Below, one piece after another: positions 12,197-22,240 of a stretch of DNA of 64,000 nt. The notes under the pieces are model-generated. The model saw nothing but the letters and a program-made list of their open reading frames with translations. It was not told the origin of the DNA and did not search any database. Numbering within the stretch: the stretch's first letter is position 1; each line of letters opens with the position of its first letter. Source of the stretch: Neonectria sp. B-13 (lineage: Eukaryota; Ascomycota; Sordariomycetes; Hypocreales; Nectriaceae). Location of the stretch: assembly GCA_002682825.1 (NCBI GenBank), contig NOKP01000001.1, positions 5,025,296 through 5,089,295 of the forward strand, given 5' to 3'. The position numbers and the translations under genes are program-made.

Positions 12197-12879
12197 ATGT
12201 TCTTCCTCTACAACATGGAGCGCAGGGTCACCCTGCACCCTTCCTACTTTGGTCGCAACATGCACGATCTCGTGACGAGCAAGCTTCTAAAAGATGTCGA
12301 GGGCACGTGCGCCGGAAGCTACTACATCATTTCCATCATGGATACCTTTGATATCTCAGAAGGCCGCATTCTTCCCGGTAACGGGCTTGCTGAGTTTACT
12401 GTTGGATACCGCGCAGTCGTGTGGCGACCATTCAAGGGCGAGACGGTAAGGCCGCCATCTGGCGACTCGTCATGATTCTGGAGGCTGACCCCCCTCAGGT
12501 TGATGCTGTCGTCTACTCCATCAACCCTCAAGGCTTCTTCGCCCAAGCAGGACCGCTACGACTCTTTGTGTCGGCGCACGTACGTTGGGCCCATGGCATG
12601 GCACGCGCTGCTTGTCCGCTACTGACGATTAAAACAGTTGATCCCTAGCGACATCAAGTGGGATCCCAACGCGACACCGCCCCAGTTCACGAACAACGAG
12701 GACACTGTGATCGAGCCCGGAACCCACGTTCGTGTGAAGATTATCGGAACCAGAACCGAGGTTGGAGAGATGTGGGCTATTGGCAGCATCAAGGAGGACT
12801 ACCTGGGGTACGCGGGGGACTTGATCCATTCCGTCTGGCTCAATTGCTAACCTCAGCTCGCAGTTGTCTCCAAGACTAA
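12197..12879 (+). CDS. rpb7: DNA-directed RNA polymerase II subunit RPB7
   Basis: Subunit of the RPB4/RPB7 stalk of RNA polymerase II in the nucleus. It binds emerging RNA and helps initiation. Exons: 12197-12445, 12499-12579, 12638-12807, 12864-12879; introns 53, 58 and 56 bp; 171 aa, exactly the yeast length. Residues 1-80 form the N-terminal RNP-like domain (MFFLYNMERRVTLHPSYFG, GRILPGNGLAEFTVGYRAVV). The second half is the S1/OB domain ending in IGSIKEDYLG. The last intron (donor gtacgc, branch gctaac) leaves a four-residue tail after YLG. Without that splice the frame would end at 12850 with an unrelated tail, so the last exon is the least certain part. Confidence 0.93.
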
Positions 12880-13600
12880 TTTATGATCATGACGACGAAT
12901 GAACATGCTCGATTTAGATTGTTTACCTAGGTTGTCTTCTCCAGACCAGTCGATTTACCGGAACCTCACGACATAGATCTCAAACCGTAACCCCCTTGTT
13001 GCAGTGATGCGGAAGATTGGCTACTTGAACTTTTGGGCTGCGGCTGCTTCTGAGGTTGGGGGACAGGATTAGGGCGGGGATTTGGGGGTCTTATCCATCG
13101 CCATGTAGCAAAGAGAGAGGCCTTCCGCCTACTGCAGATGGACGGCTACAATCATTAGCGGAGCGTCGATGGCAGTTCCAAGGCCATGGCACAAGGCGCC
13201 TGCTGTGTACAGGGGATTCACGTCGTCTTCTCATGAGGCTTGGCCGCGGGCGACTAGACTCAAATACGCAAGTTTTAAAGAATTGAAAACCAGATACCCC
13301 AAGAAATCGACGCCTTACGCCCTACGCCCTGTTGCTCACGGTCTCGGCTGCTACCACCCACCAAGACGCATGGTTTCCCTGCAACCCCACACCACCAGAC
13401 GCACCCCCGCTCTGGGGGCCATCCAAGTGCCATCGGGACCAATCTCGATGCCTCAAAAGGCCGTCTCCGAGCCCGATAACTGTAGTGTTTCTTCCTTCTT
13501 CCCTCTGTGACCATGTACGAAGCCTCCGTTTAGTTGATATCCCTTCTGATCCTTTCGGAAAACTCACGTAACCCCGTCACCGCAGCGCAAAGTCTAAACC
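12880..13600. other. Intergenic between RPB7 and the aldolase gene
   Basis: Tandem arrangement: 3' flank of RPB7 and promoter/leader of the next gene. No gene or striking repeat is seen; the only open frames are short and overlap on both strands. Confidence 0.6.
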
Positions 13601-14724
13601 ATGAAGACGTGGACATCACCGTCACTCCGCTGGAGATCTTCTCTCACACTACGGAGCTCTCTGTATCCGCGAGGAGTTGTCAGAAGCATGTCCGCGATGC
13701 AGGCTTCCAATCGGTTGAGGACGGCGCTGAACCAGGGCCGGACTTCGCTCGGCGCATGGCAGATGATTCCCGGTGCCAACGTGTCGCGATTGCTGGCGCG
13801 GTCCGGGGTCGATTGGGTGTTGGTGGATTGTGAACATGGCAATATTGACGGTATGGAGGTTTCCCCTCGAGTGCGTCGTGCGGCGACAGATCACTGATGT
13901 AGCTGCAGACGGCGCGATGCATGATGCCGTACCGGCGATTGCGGCACTGGGGGTTTCTCCCATAGTGAGACTCCCGGACATGCAAGGGTGGATGGTGAAG
14001 CGTAAGTCATTGTCGATGAGTGTATATCCCTGAGCGGGGAGCTGACACGCTTCCAGGTGCTCTTGACAGCGGAGCCCACGGGGTGCGTATCATGTAATGG
14101 CGACATGACGTTGATGTTACTAACATTTCATGAGGTTGTTGTGCCTCTCCTTCGCACAGCCGAAGAAGCCAGGCAGCTCGTCCAGTCTGCCAAGTTCCCG
14201 CCCTTGGGGAGACGCGGTTTCGGCTCGCCCATCGCCCCCGAGCGCTTCGAGCCCGTTCCCAGCTTTACCGAGTATCTCCAGCAGGCAAACGACGCCCTCT
14301 TAACCATTGTACAGATCGAGACTAAGGAGGCGCTCGAATCTGTGGATGAGATTGCGGCGGTGGAGGGCATTGACGTGTTGTTCATTGGGCCCTTTGACCT
14401 CGGTTCGCTTCCCGCCCTAAACCCTTCGGCCGTATATTGGTGTTCTGACTTGCAATAGGAAATAATATTGGCCACCCCATCATCAACGGGGTCATGGCTC
14501 CGGAATTGAAAGATGCGCTGGCCAAGATCCTAACTGCCAGCAAAAATGCGGGGAAAAAGTGCGGCATCTACTGCACCGGTGGCGAACAGGCAGGCCTGTT
14601 CGCGGAGCAAGGGTTCGATATGATGAACGTGGTGACCGATTACACGGCACTCGATTTTACCGCCAAGGAGCAGGTCAGTTTCGCCAGTGGGCGAGAAAAG
14701 CCAGTTAAGGGAGCATCGTATTAA
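13601..14724 (+). CDS. HpcH/HpaI-family 2-oxo-acid aldolase
   Basis: Class II, metal-dependent aldolase of the HpcH/HpaI family, which cleaves or forms 2-keto-4-hydroxy acids (as 4-hydroxy-2-oxoheptanedioate aldolase does). The true substrate cannot be told. Exons: 13601-13850, 13909-14001, 14057-14082, 14135-14402, 14459-14724; introns 58, 55, 52 and 56 bp; 300 aa. Family marks are GAWQM near the start of the barrel, the VDCEHG loop, GAHGVVVPL, the metal-ligand Glu in VQIETKEAL and the Asp in FIGPFDLG. An inner start at 13688 (MSAMQASNRL) would give 271 aa, the usual length. The extra 29 residues have several Arg and no acidic residue, so they could be a mitochondrial presequence. Exon 3 is only 26 nt. 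Its stop lies 46 bp from the stop of the convergent glutaredoxin-like gene. Confidence 0.88.
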
Positions 14725-14770
14725 TAGCGGTTCTGGGCCTCGAGCTCTGATGATAACTTGTGTGAATCGA

Positions 14771-15146
14771 CTAGCTCTGCTCGGCCTTTTCCATCTTGGC
14801 CTCGACCTGCTCGACCGTGAACCGGTGCATTAGTTTGATTGCTTTGCCAGACTTGGCGGGATCCTCTTCAGGGGCCGTGGTCTTGCTGATATGTATCTGA
14901 CTTCTGGTTAACAAAGGCTTTTATCGTCCAGCGAATTTCGCGCACCACGGGGACGTCAAAGTCATAGAGGTCCTTCCACGCCTTCGACTCGATCTGTGAG
15001 GCATCGATGTTGACTTCTTTGTAGGCAAAGGGCCGCTTGTCCCATACGTCGGACAAAACGCCCTTAGCTTGGCCACAGAGGCCGCAGGTGTCACGGGTGA
15101 AGAAGGTGATTCTGCAAGATTGCAGGAGGCGGCGAGTTGCAAACAT
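14771..15146 (-). CDS. Glutaredoxin-like protein (DUF836 / YDR286C type)
   Basis: Small thioredoxin-fold protein of the glutaredoxin-like DUF836 group; the function in fungi is not well defined. Exons on the minus strand: 15146-14946 and 14896-14771; intron 49 bp with branch gttaac; 108 aa. After a short Arg-containing start (MFATRRLLQS) comes the strand ITFFTRDTCGLCGQA, with a CxxC centre (CGLC). The cis-Pro region DVPV lies at the splice junction and the protein ends in a charged helix. An upstream in-frame Met at 15218 would add 24 basic residues, a possible mitochondrial lead. It is divergent from the CHORD gene with 386 bp between starts. Confidence 0.85.
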
Positions 15147-15532
15147 GGTGCGTTTATGACAAAAAGAGCGCAAGTTGGCCTTCAGATGAGAGGCGTAGCC
15201 TAGGGTATTTTTCTTCACCTGGCGAACAATGGACGTGTGAGGCTGGGAAATGGTTCGAGATGCCGAAGCTCCTAGGACCTGTTAGCTGTGAGCTGTCGTC
15301 AAGAACTGCTACGGTCTAATCGCATAATCGCCCAGTGTAGCTCGACCCCGCACCCAAACAGGAAGGCGGTGAAGACCAAGCTCCGGCACTTCAGCGTCAT
15401 CGAGGCCAGGAATTCTAGAAGCTCCCACCCCACCAAACAACTCGGTGATCCTCCATCTTTTTGCTTTACCGTCCAGCCCAATTTCTGAGAATCAGGTCGT
15501 GTGCCGGGCAAGTCTGTCAACAGTCTTTCAAC
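15147..15532. promoter_or_regulatory. Divergent promoter region, glutaredoxin-like / CHORD-CS
   Basis: 386 bp between two outward-reading start codons, so both promoters must lie here or overlap the leaders. I see no clear TATA box or operator. Confidence 0.5.
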
Positions 15533-16609
15533 ATGGCTCAAAAGTGCGTTCATCAGGGCTGTGGCCAGGAGTATACCGACGCTGCCGAGAAGTGCTTGTA
15601 TCACCCCGGCCCTCCCATCTTTCATGAGGGGCAGAAAGGTAGGCATGGCTTCAATCTGAGCTTTAACTCCGCCCGATTCTGGCTGCTAACCCGAGGCTAC
15701 AGGATGGAAGTGCTGCAAGCCCCGTGTTTTGACCTTTGATGAGTTCATGGACATTCCGCCCTGCACAACCGGCACTCACTCGACCACCGAAAAGCCCCCC
15801 GGCGTCGAGGAGCAGAAGCCCCAGCAAGACGACGCAGCTCTGACCAAGAAGATTGAGGGCCTCAACGCCGCTTTGCCCTCCCGTGCACCTGTCCAAACTG
15901 CCCAGCATGCCCCAACGCCGCCTCCTGTCACCCCACAGTCGGAGGACGACGACCCGAGCCTGGAGATCCCCGACGGTGCTGGCTGTAAGCGCAGGGGCTG
16001 CGGTACGACTTACAAGAAGGATAGCTCCAGAGATGCAGAGGAGTGTGTGCACCACCCCGGAGCGCCGCTCTTCCACGAGGGAAGCAAGGGCTACACTTGT
16101 TGCAAGAGGAGAGTGTTGGAGTTTGATCAGTTCATGAACCTCGAAGGTTGCAAGACGAAGAACCGGCACTTGTTCGTCGGCAGCGGCGACAAGGACAAGG
16201 CTGATACAGGCGGTGAGGAAGTTCTGACCACCGTCAGGTAAAGCTCCCATTCTCCCTGCAGTGTGTTATTACCGACTAACAACATGGTAGACATGACTTC
16301 TATCAGACCCCGGCGAACGTTATCGCCTCCTTCTTCCTCAAGAAGATCAACAAAGAAACGGCCAAGGTCGAATTCCAGGAGAAACAACTCGTGTTGGATC
16401 TGACAACCACGGATTCGCTCCCCAAGCGATACAAGGCAGACATACCACTTTTTGCTGCCATTGACACGGAGAAGTCGTCCTACAAGATCTTGGGAACGAA
16501 GCTAGAGCTGGTGCTTGTCAAGGCGGATGGAAACTCGTGGCCAGTGCTACGTGGAGATGAAGCCTTGACAGGAGAGATCTTGCAGGTTGGACGGGCGGGG
16601 AGAGCCTGA
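15533..16609 (+). CDS. CHORD-CS domain co-chaperone (RAR1/CHORDC1 type)
   Basis: Hsp90 co-chaperone of the CHORD-CS kind (animal CHORDC1/melusin; plant RAR1 is related through its CHORD domains). Exons: 15533-15638, 15703-16237, 16291-16609; introns 64 and 53 bp; 319 aa. Two zinc-binding CHORD domains are seen, at about residues 5-65 (CVHQGCGQEYT, YHPGPPIFHEGQKGWKCC) and about 145-205 (CKRRGCGTTYK, HHPGAPLFHEGSKGYTCC), joined by a Pro/Gln-rich linker. A CS (p23-like) domain covers about residues 230-310 (HDFYQTPANVIASFF at its start). The first splice restores the CHORD motif GWKCCKPRVLTFDEF, which confirms it. Marks the left border of the putative metabolite locus. Confidence 0.94.
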
Positions 16610-16996
16610 TAGAAGAGGCGTGGTGTATAGTAGAGAGGGGGACAACCGTAAGGTGGGTATGTGACGAGGAGTTGGGTGAGTGATGAGTATGTCGGCGTTG
16701 GCGAAGAGAGGATGACTTTCAGAACGGAATTATATGGCAATGGGGGACTTGGCGGAGCTAGAATGCAGCCAACGGGTGATTCGCAATGGAAGTAGGTTTG
16801 GCAAGTGATATAAAGACAAGATAACATCCCAAATACAGAAAGTTCTAGCTAGACCGAGCCGAGAAGCACTATTAGGTTGGATCGGGGTTCTATCTAACTT
16901 GATGCACTGAACATAGTTGCCCACCTTCAGAGATGAACTCCTCAGCACTTGCTATCTTAAAAAGGAAATGCTTCTATCAGGTGGATAAACAAAACC
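16610..16996. other. Convergent 3' region, CHORD-CS / MFS transporter
   Basis: 387 bp between two facing stop codons. Only 3' flanks are expected here, and nothing else is seen. Confidence 0.6.
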
Positions 16997-18416
16997 CTAC
17001 ACAGGCTTCGTCCATTGGCCCTTTAACACTCTAGCTACAGATATAATCATCCCTCCACAGAGCACTGTAAGACCCGCCCAGACCCAAGCCGCATCGTACC
17101 CCATCTGCCCCCGGAGAGCCCCTGCAACTGGGGATCCAAACAACAGCGCGACGGACATGACAGAGAAAGCCATGCCGAATCTCGTTCCGATCTTGCTAGG
17201 ATCGGCTGTAAGCCTGACGAAGATGGTTGGCTGCAGCGCGAAGAAGGTTCCGGTGAAGAAGCCCTGGAAGACGATGGCCACTAGGAGGCGAGCTGACGTC
17301 TTAGCAGTGATGAGGCAGAGGCTGGTGACGGAGAGCGCAAGCGTCGTCCCTATGATCATGTTCATTGAGCCGATGCGCTGTGCGACGAAGCTCGGTAGGA
17401 TGCGACCAAGGATGGAACTGGCGTTGAGGATGGCAAGGAAGTAGAGGGCAAAGTTGGATGAGACAATCCCTTCGTCCAGCGCGTAGCTCTGGATGTACAC
17501 AAAAGGGGTGTACATGCCGAGAAACACCACGAAGCATCCGGCGACAAAGAGCAGGTACGGCCAGTCCCTGAAAGCAGTTGGATCGATGAAAGATCGCCGT
17601 CTCCGGTTCTGCGGCCCGGTGTCTCTCGCTCGAAGTACGAAGTTGGCGACTCCGAGCAGCAGCAGTAGGACCAGTGCAAGCGCTCGAACAGCCCAGAAAA
17701 GCCCGATTTGGGGATAAAGCTCCCGAACCATGATGGGAAGCAGAACTCTAGCATCTGGTTAGCTATGGCCAACGATGGAGAATAGGAGAGGACTGGACTC
17801 ACCCTCCAAAGCCGCTTCCAGAGGCTGCAATGCCATTAGCCAGCGGAAGCCTGGTCGTGAACCATAGAGACGTGATGGCAACGCTGAGGATAGAAAGACA
17901 GCCCGCACCCATCCCGACAAGGACGCCCTGGGTCAGAATGAACTGCCAAAGGTTGTGGCACAGGCTCTGCAAGACGGTGCCGATGATGATGAGCAGTGAA
18001 CCAACGGCCAGAAGCTGGCGGAAGTAGCCAGCATCGTAGATGGGGCCGACGATGAAGCCAAGAAACACCATGAGGAACGTTTGGAGGGAGCCCACGATGG
18101 ATATCTGGAAGGGCGTGTGCTGTTTTAGCTGGTCGGTTTCATATATGGTCTGGAAGGTGCCAAAGCTAGACACAAGACCTATCGAGAAGTTCAGTCAGCA
18201 TCTCGTTCTTGGCTGAAGACTCTGAGCTGATGGGATCTTCGAAATCTTCTGTGCCTTACCCCAGGTACAAAAGTATAGACAGAACGAGCCAGCGACTTGC
18301 AGCCATGCTTGAGGCCCGCCATTTGGAGCAGGCACTGCGACATATTCCAAAGTCGGCGTTCTTTCAAGAGTAGATCTCTCACTGGAGGCTTCTTCGAGTG
18401 ATACAGGTTGTCCCAT
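16997..18416 (-). CDS. MFS transporter, monocarboxylate/MCH type
   Basis: Plasma-membrane-type major facilitator of the fungal monocarboxylate-transporter-like group, which includes many exporters of secondary metabolites. Exons on the minus strand: 18416-18260, 18178-17803, 17747-16997; introns 81 and 55 bp; 427 aa, typical. A ~35-residue polar N-terminus is followed by the family opening GGPQAWLQVAGSF, then about 12 hydrophobic segments. The loop GLVSSFGTFQTIYET after the first membrane segment and GFGGVLLPIMVREL across the second splice are group marks. The RNRRRR-type basic stretch in the central loop follows the positive-inside rule. Substrate cannot be read from sequence. It lies behind the monooxygenase on the same strand, which suggests it exports that locus's product. 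A run of 14 C lies about 90 bp upstream of its start. Confidence 0.88.
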
Positions 18417-19044
18417 TTTCGGAGCCTATGTCAATATACCGGAGTAGCGTAGCCCAGCCACTTGAGTCGACAATGGCATGGATGTGTCCGAGACGGCTCT
18501 TCCCCCCCCCCCCCCTTTCTTTGGCGGATTAACTGCCCATTTCATCAGATTCTTCCAGTATCGACCTCGGAAACACGCAATGCAATTCGTCTTCCCATAG
18601 GCGTCGGAACTGGATGCAGTAGACATCTTTCCTTATCCCGCTCGGCCCATTTGTCATCGGCGCGGGCACGTCCAGATAAGGAAGCCCTCCGCTCCTGGTC
18701 GTATGCGAAAAACGCATTTCTCCACCCCGGAATCGGATTAGATGGAAGAGGTCTTTGCCGCCGGGGACCTGCCGAAACGGTTTCGGTCGCTACGAGTAAT
18801 TGCCGTATCAGGTGGGCCGTGTCATGCCATAACCGTGCTGACGGAAGAAGAACACTCAATTTCAACGTCGGCCATCCCTGAGTGCGGCGACTTACTCACT
18901 TACACGGAGGATAAAATTTTCAGCACAACAAGGATCGAACGAGTTTCTGAAACGACGTCACGTACGATTAGATATGAAAGCCCAAGTTATAGTGGAAATT
19001 CTCAATTCTGCTACCTTGCTAAGGAACTAAAGTCACGTCTGGAA
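18417..19044. promoter_or_regulatory. Region between monooxygenase stop and MFS start, with poly-C run
   Basis: 628 bp that must contain the 3' flank of the monooxygenase and the promoter of the MFS gene. There are 14 consecutive C at 18502-18515 (G on the MFS sense strand). An open plus-strand frame at 18742-19299 overlaps the monooxygenase's 3' coding end and is not supported. Confidence 0.55.
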
Positions 19045-20865
19045 TTACTGCGCTATGACAAAGAGGTCGGCCAGATACTGAGTCCAGGAATCGTCGCCAC
19101 TCGTGACGTATCCAATGTACATGTCTGGACGTACGACGACGACAAAAGAGTCCTCCGCCTTGACCCAGTCGGCGGTGAACCTTTTCCCAACGGTCGTAGC
19201 TTGAACCTCTCCATTTTGCCCCTGCTGCTCCACCTCTCCGTCTGCGGGCAAGATGTGATACGAGTCCGCCACAGAGCCGTAATCAAAGGCACTTTCTAGG
19301 TGCTTTCCAACGAAAAGAACCAGGAACTTGCCGTACGGTGCCATGGTATAGAGCCTTGTGCTTCCAACCCCGGAGGCTGGCTTCATTATGATGTCTGGGC
19401 ATCGATGGCCGGCCTTCCATATGTCGTGTTGGGACTCCTTGATCAGTGGTGAAGACAAACCATCGTAGGAAACACCCATGCCTTGAAACGTTGAGTATTT
19501 AGAACTGCACAAAGATGTGGTGGGAGGCAATATATACTTACCAGTGATGTAGGCGGCATTGCGTTGGATCGTAGACACGTATGTCTTCGCCTCGCGAACG
19601 GTGTCACGCACCAAGGCAGCTGCGACGCCGATGACTTCTTGAGCGGTGGACCTGCGTTCAATGTCATAGCTTTTAATGATCATCTCCGCAGCATCCTTCT
19701 TCACGTCAGGTCGGAGAGCCATAGCCAAACGCCAGGCGAGGCCGAAGGCATCCGCAATTCCAGTGTTGAGGCCTTGGCCGCCGTTGACGGAATGTACATG
19801 TGCGGCATCTCCAGCAAGAAGAATGCGGCCTGAGCCTTCTTTCGAGATGAAGGACTCGGCAATTCGCTCCTTGACTACATACATACTACGTTAGTGTCTT
19901 GTGACTTGGGTATGTTTGGAAGCTCGACTTACCATCGAATGTGCTGTACCACTCCGTCTTGAGGAAATCGACGCGATAAGGAGCCATGTGCTTCTTTATG
20001 GACTCTTCGGCACGCTCCTGGTTGACCTCGCCCTCTAGCAGAACGTAGAAGCGGCAAAGGCCGCGCTCTCGCGGGATCCAGGAGACGCGGGACTGACCGT
20101 CCAGCTCAAAGGTAATGATTTCCGGACAGACCGGAAAGTCCGTGTCGATGAATGTGTCGAGAACAGCCCAAAGCATCTCGGGCTTCGTTCCAGTGAAGCT
20201 CAGCCCCAGCGCATTTCGGACCGTAGACTTCGCACCGTCGGCGCCCAGGGCATACTTGCTGCGGACCTTGCGGCCGGATCGTGTGACGATCTCAACGGCG
20301 TCGTCGTCCTCTGAGATGCTGAGAACATGCTCGTTATAGTGAACCCGGCCCTCAAGACGGCTGGCAATCAACCTCTCTACAACGGGCTGGCCGATCATGA
20401 GGAAGTTCTTGTGCAACGCGTGCTCGATCCCAACCCACCACTGATTCTGACGCGACTTGAACTCTCCATTGCCAAAGGTTGAGCTAGCTGCAGAGGAATG
20501 AGTATGCTTGAAGTGACGACGATGTTTTGAGAGATCACCTACTGTTGCACTTGAGACCCTGTGGTAGAAGCTCGTCTAGGATGTTTGCCACCTCAAAGTA
20601 CTGTTGTGTGCGAGCGTTCAATGCGTCCGCGCGTCCTAGATCAAGAGATTCAGGTTTGGCATCTGTTGAGTCCATGTGAGTATGTCTCCATTTGCATTCA
20701 ACATTCGATTCCTTACCTAGGATAGAAACTGAGACACCGAGTTGATGCAGCAATAGTCCAGTGAAGAGACCGGTAGGTCCACCTGTGAGAGTTGGTTAAC
20801 TAAGAACACCGACAGCAGCGAGCAAGCAAACTACCTCCGATGATAGCAACGTCGACTTCTTCCAT
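19045..20865 (-). CDS. FAD-dependent aromatic monooxygenase (PHBH/PheA/TetX-like fold)
   Basis: Class A flavoprotein hydroxylase using NAD(P)H and O2, usually on aromatic or polyketide substrates. Six exons on the minus strand: 20865-20835, 20782-20717, 20662-20543, 20487-19933, 19874-19542, 19481-19045; introns 52, 54, 55, 58 and 60 bp; 513 aa. The FAD dinucleotide-binding motif GGGPTG is at residues 10-15. The DG motif reads GADGAKSTVRNALG in the middle, and the GD motif reads GRILLAGDAAHVH with NGGQGLNTGIADAFGLAWRL after it. The C-terminal thioredoxin-like domain of phenol hydroxylases appears partly kept (residues ~400-513). All key motifs are intact. It is divergent from the isocyanide synthase gene across a shared 1.4-kb region and co-directional with the MFS gene, which supports a joint pathway. 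The substrate is unknown. Confidence 0.9.
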
Positions 20866-22240
20866 GCTGAAGATTAGCTGTAAGGTAGGCGATGGATGCT
20901 TTGCGTTGTTATCTAACTGTGTAGAAACCTGAATGAAAGATTTCTACGAAATTGTGAGAAAGCCTTTCCAAATTTCTGGATCTAGTATTGCTGTAATGCC
21001 TTTCGAATATAGAAACCTGGCCTAAGCAACATTCCATGATACGATCCTTAAGACCCCTGAGGATCATATCCCGAAGCTAGCGCCAAGAGAAACTGTCGAG
21101 TCCCATGTAGCGGGAAGATCCGGCAACCCCTCGGAAAAGCCCACGACCGGCGGTCTACCGTGAAACGCGGCCACATTTCTAGATTCGTCAGCGCAAGACG
21201 ATGATTGAAAATTTCAAACCCTAGTATTTTCGCGTCATTTTCCTTGGCGGCTGGGTTGTGTACTCCAAAGTCTTTAAAGTCCCCATAGAGTTGCGGCTGA
21301 TGTCGAAATCGTGCGCGCGGCTAAGTCCCAGGGTCCGGTCGATGTCCCGGAGCACGCCCGGGGATCGCTCGGTCCCGCATTTCCCAATGGGGCAACTGGG
21401 AAACAGCCCGCACACCACAAACACCGGAATACACTACGTTGTATGCGCACTTGTATGCATTCCGGACCTTGATTCACTGAATGTAGCGTAGCAACCCGCG
21501 CTGAGTAAGGCTCAAGCTCGAGGGTCCTTTGTGCATTTCTTGGTACTTTGGACAATTGGGCCACATCTCTTACACGCCCCCGCCGGAACTGCTACCCCTT
21601 GGTCGGGCTGTGGGCACGTTTCGGCTCATCGCTGGCCAGGTTGGGACGGGCCGTATCTCTAAGACCCCGGGCCTCGACTAAATGCTGACAACAAGGATGC
21701 AAATCGTGATGTGCCTGAAGCAACACGGTGTCAAAGGACGTGCTGCCATTTTCGACCCTGTTCCGGGCCCCCATCTGCCTTGTCCGTGCGGTCACTGCGC
21801 CTTTAGCTTAAGGGTCCATGACACAGCAAAAGGAAAGACGGGCGGCCCGAGTGGGATAAAGTGGCAAACCGTTCCGAGTTTGTCAGGTAGTATGAGGATC
21901 GTCGTCAGCCGGTGTGCTGTAATCTATTGCCAGTGTCGGCCCAGGCCGTGGAGTGACCAGGAAGGGAAGCTGGGTCGGGTTGCACGATATGAAATGGGTT
22001 ACGTAGTTGGATCCGGAAAACAGGCCGTAGAAGAGACGGATGAAACGATTATTGCCAACTTGCCAAGAGGCTCGATTCGGAACCGCGTTCCGAGTTTAAG
22101 GAAGGGATTAGGGTTTAGCTTCTATATAGATGCATTCCCATTAGGATCACTGCCTCGTGGATGCATAAGGAAACCAGAAACTACCTCCTGCACCTCGATC
22201 ATCTTCAAAGACCGATCCTACCTCATCTGCCTTGATTACT
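20866..22240. promoter_or_regulatory. Bidirectional promoter region of the monooxygenase and isocyanide synthase genes
   Basis: 1.4 kb between two outward-reading starts. A TATA-like palindrome TCTATATAGA lies at 22131-22140, about 100 bp before the synthase ATG. A CGG-N4-CCG inverted pair (cggtctaccg, 21151-21160), with further CGG/CCG triplets around 21118-21175, resembles Zn2Cys6 factor sites. Apart from weak open frames (for example 21682-22263 plus) there is no gene. The sites are pattern matches only. Confidence 0.4.

Noticed and set aside
18742..19299. 185-codon plus-strand frame over the monooxygenase 3' end
   Set aside because: Overlaps a well-supported coding exon in antisense; no motif.
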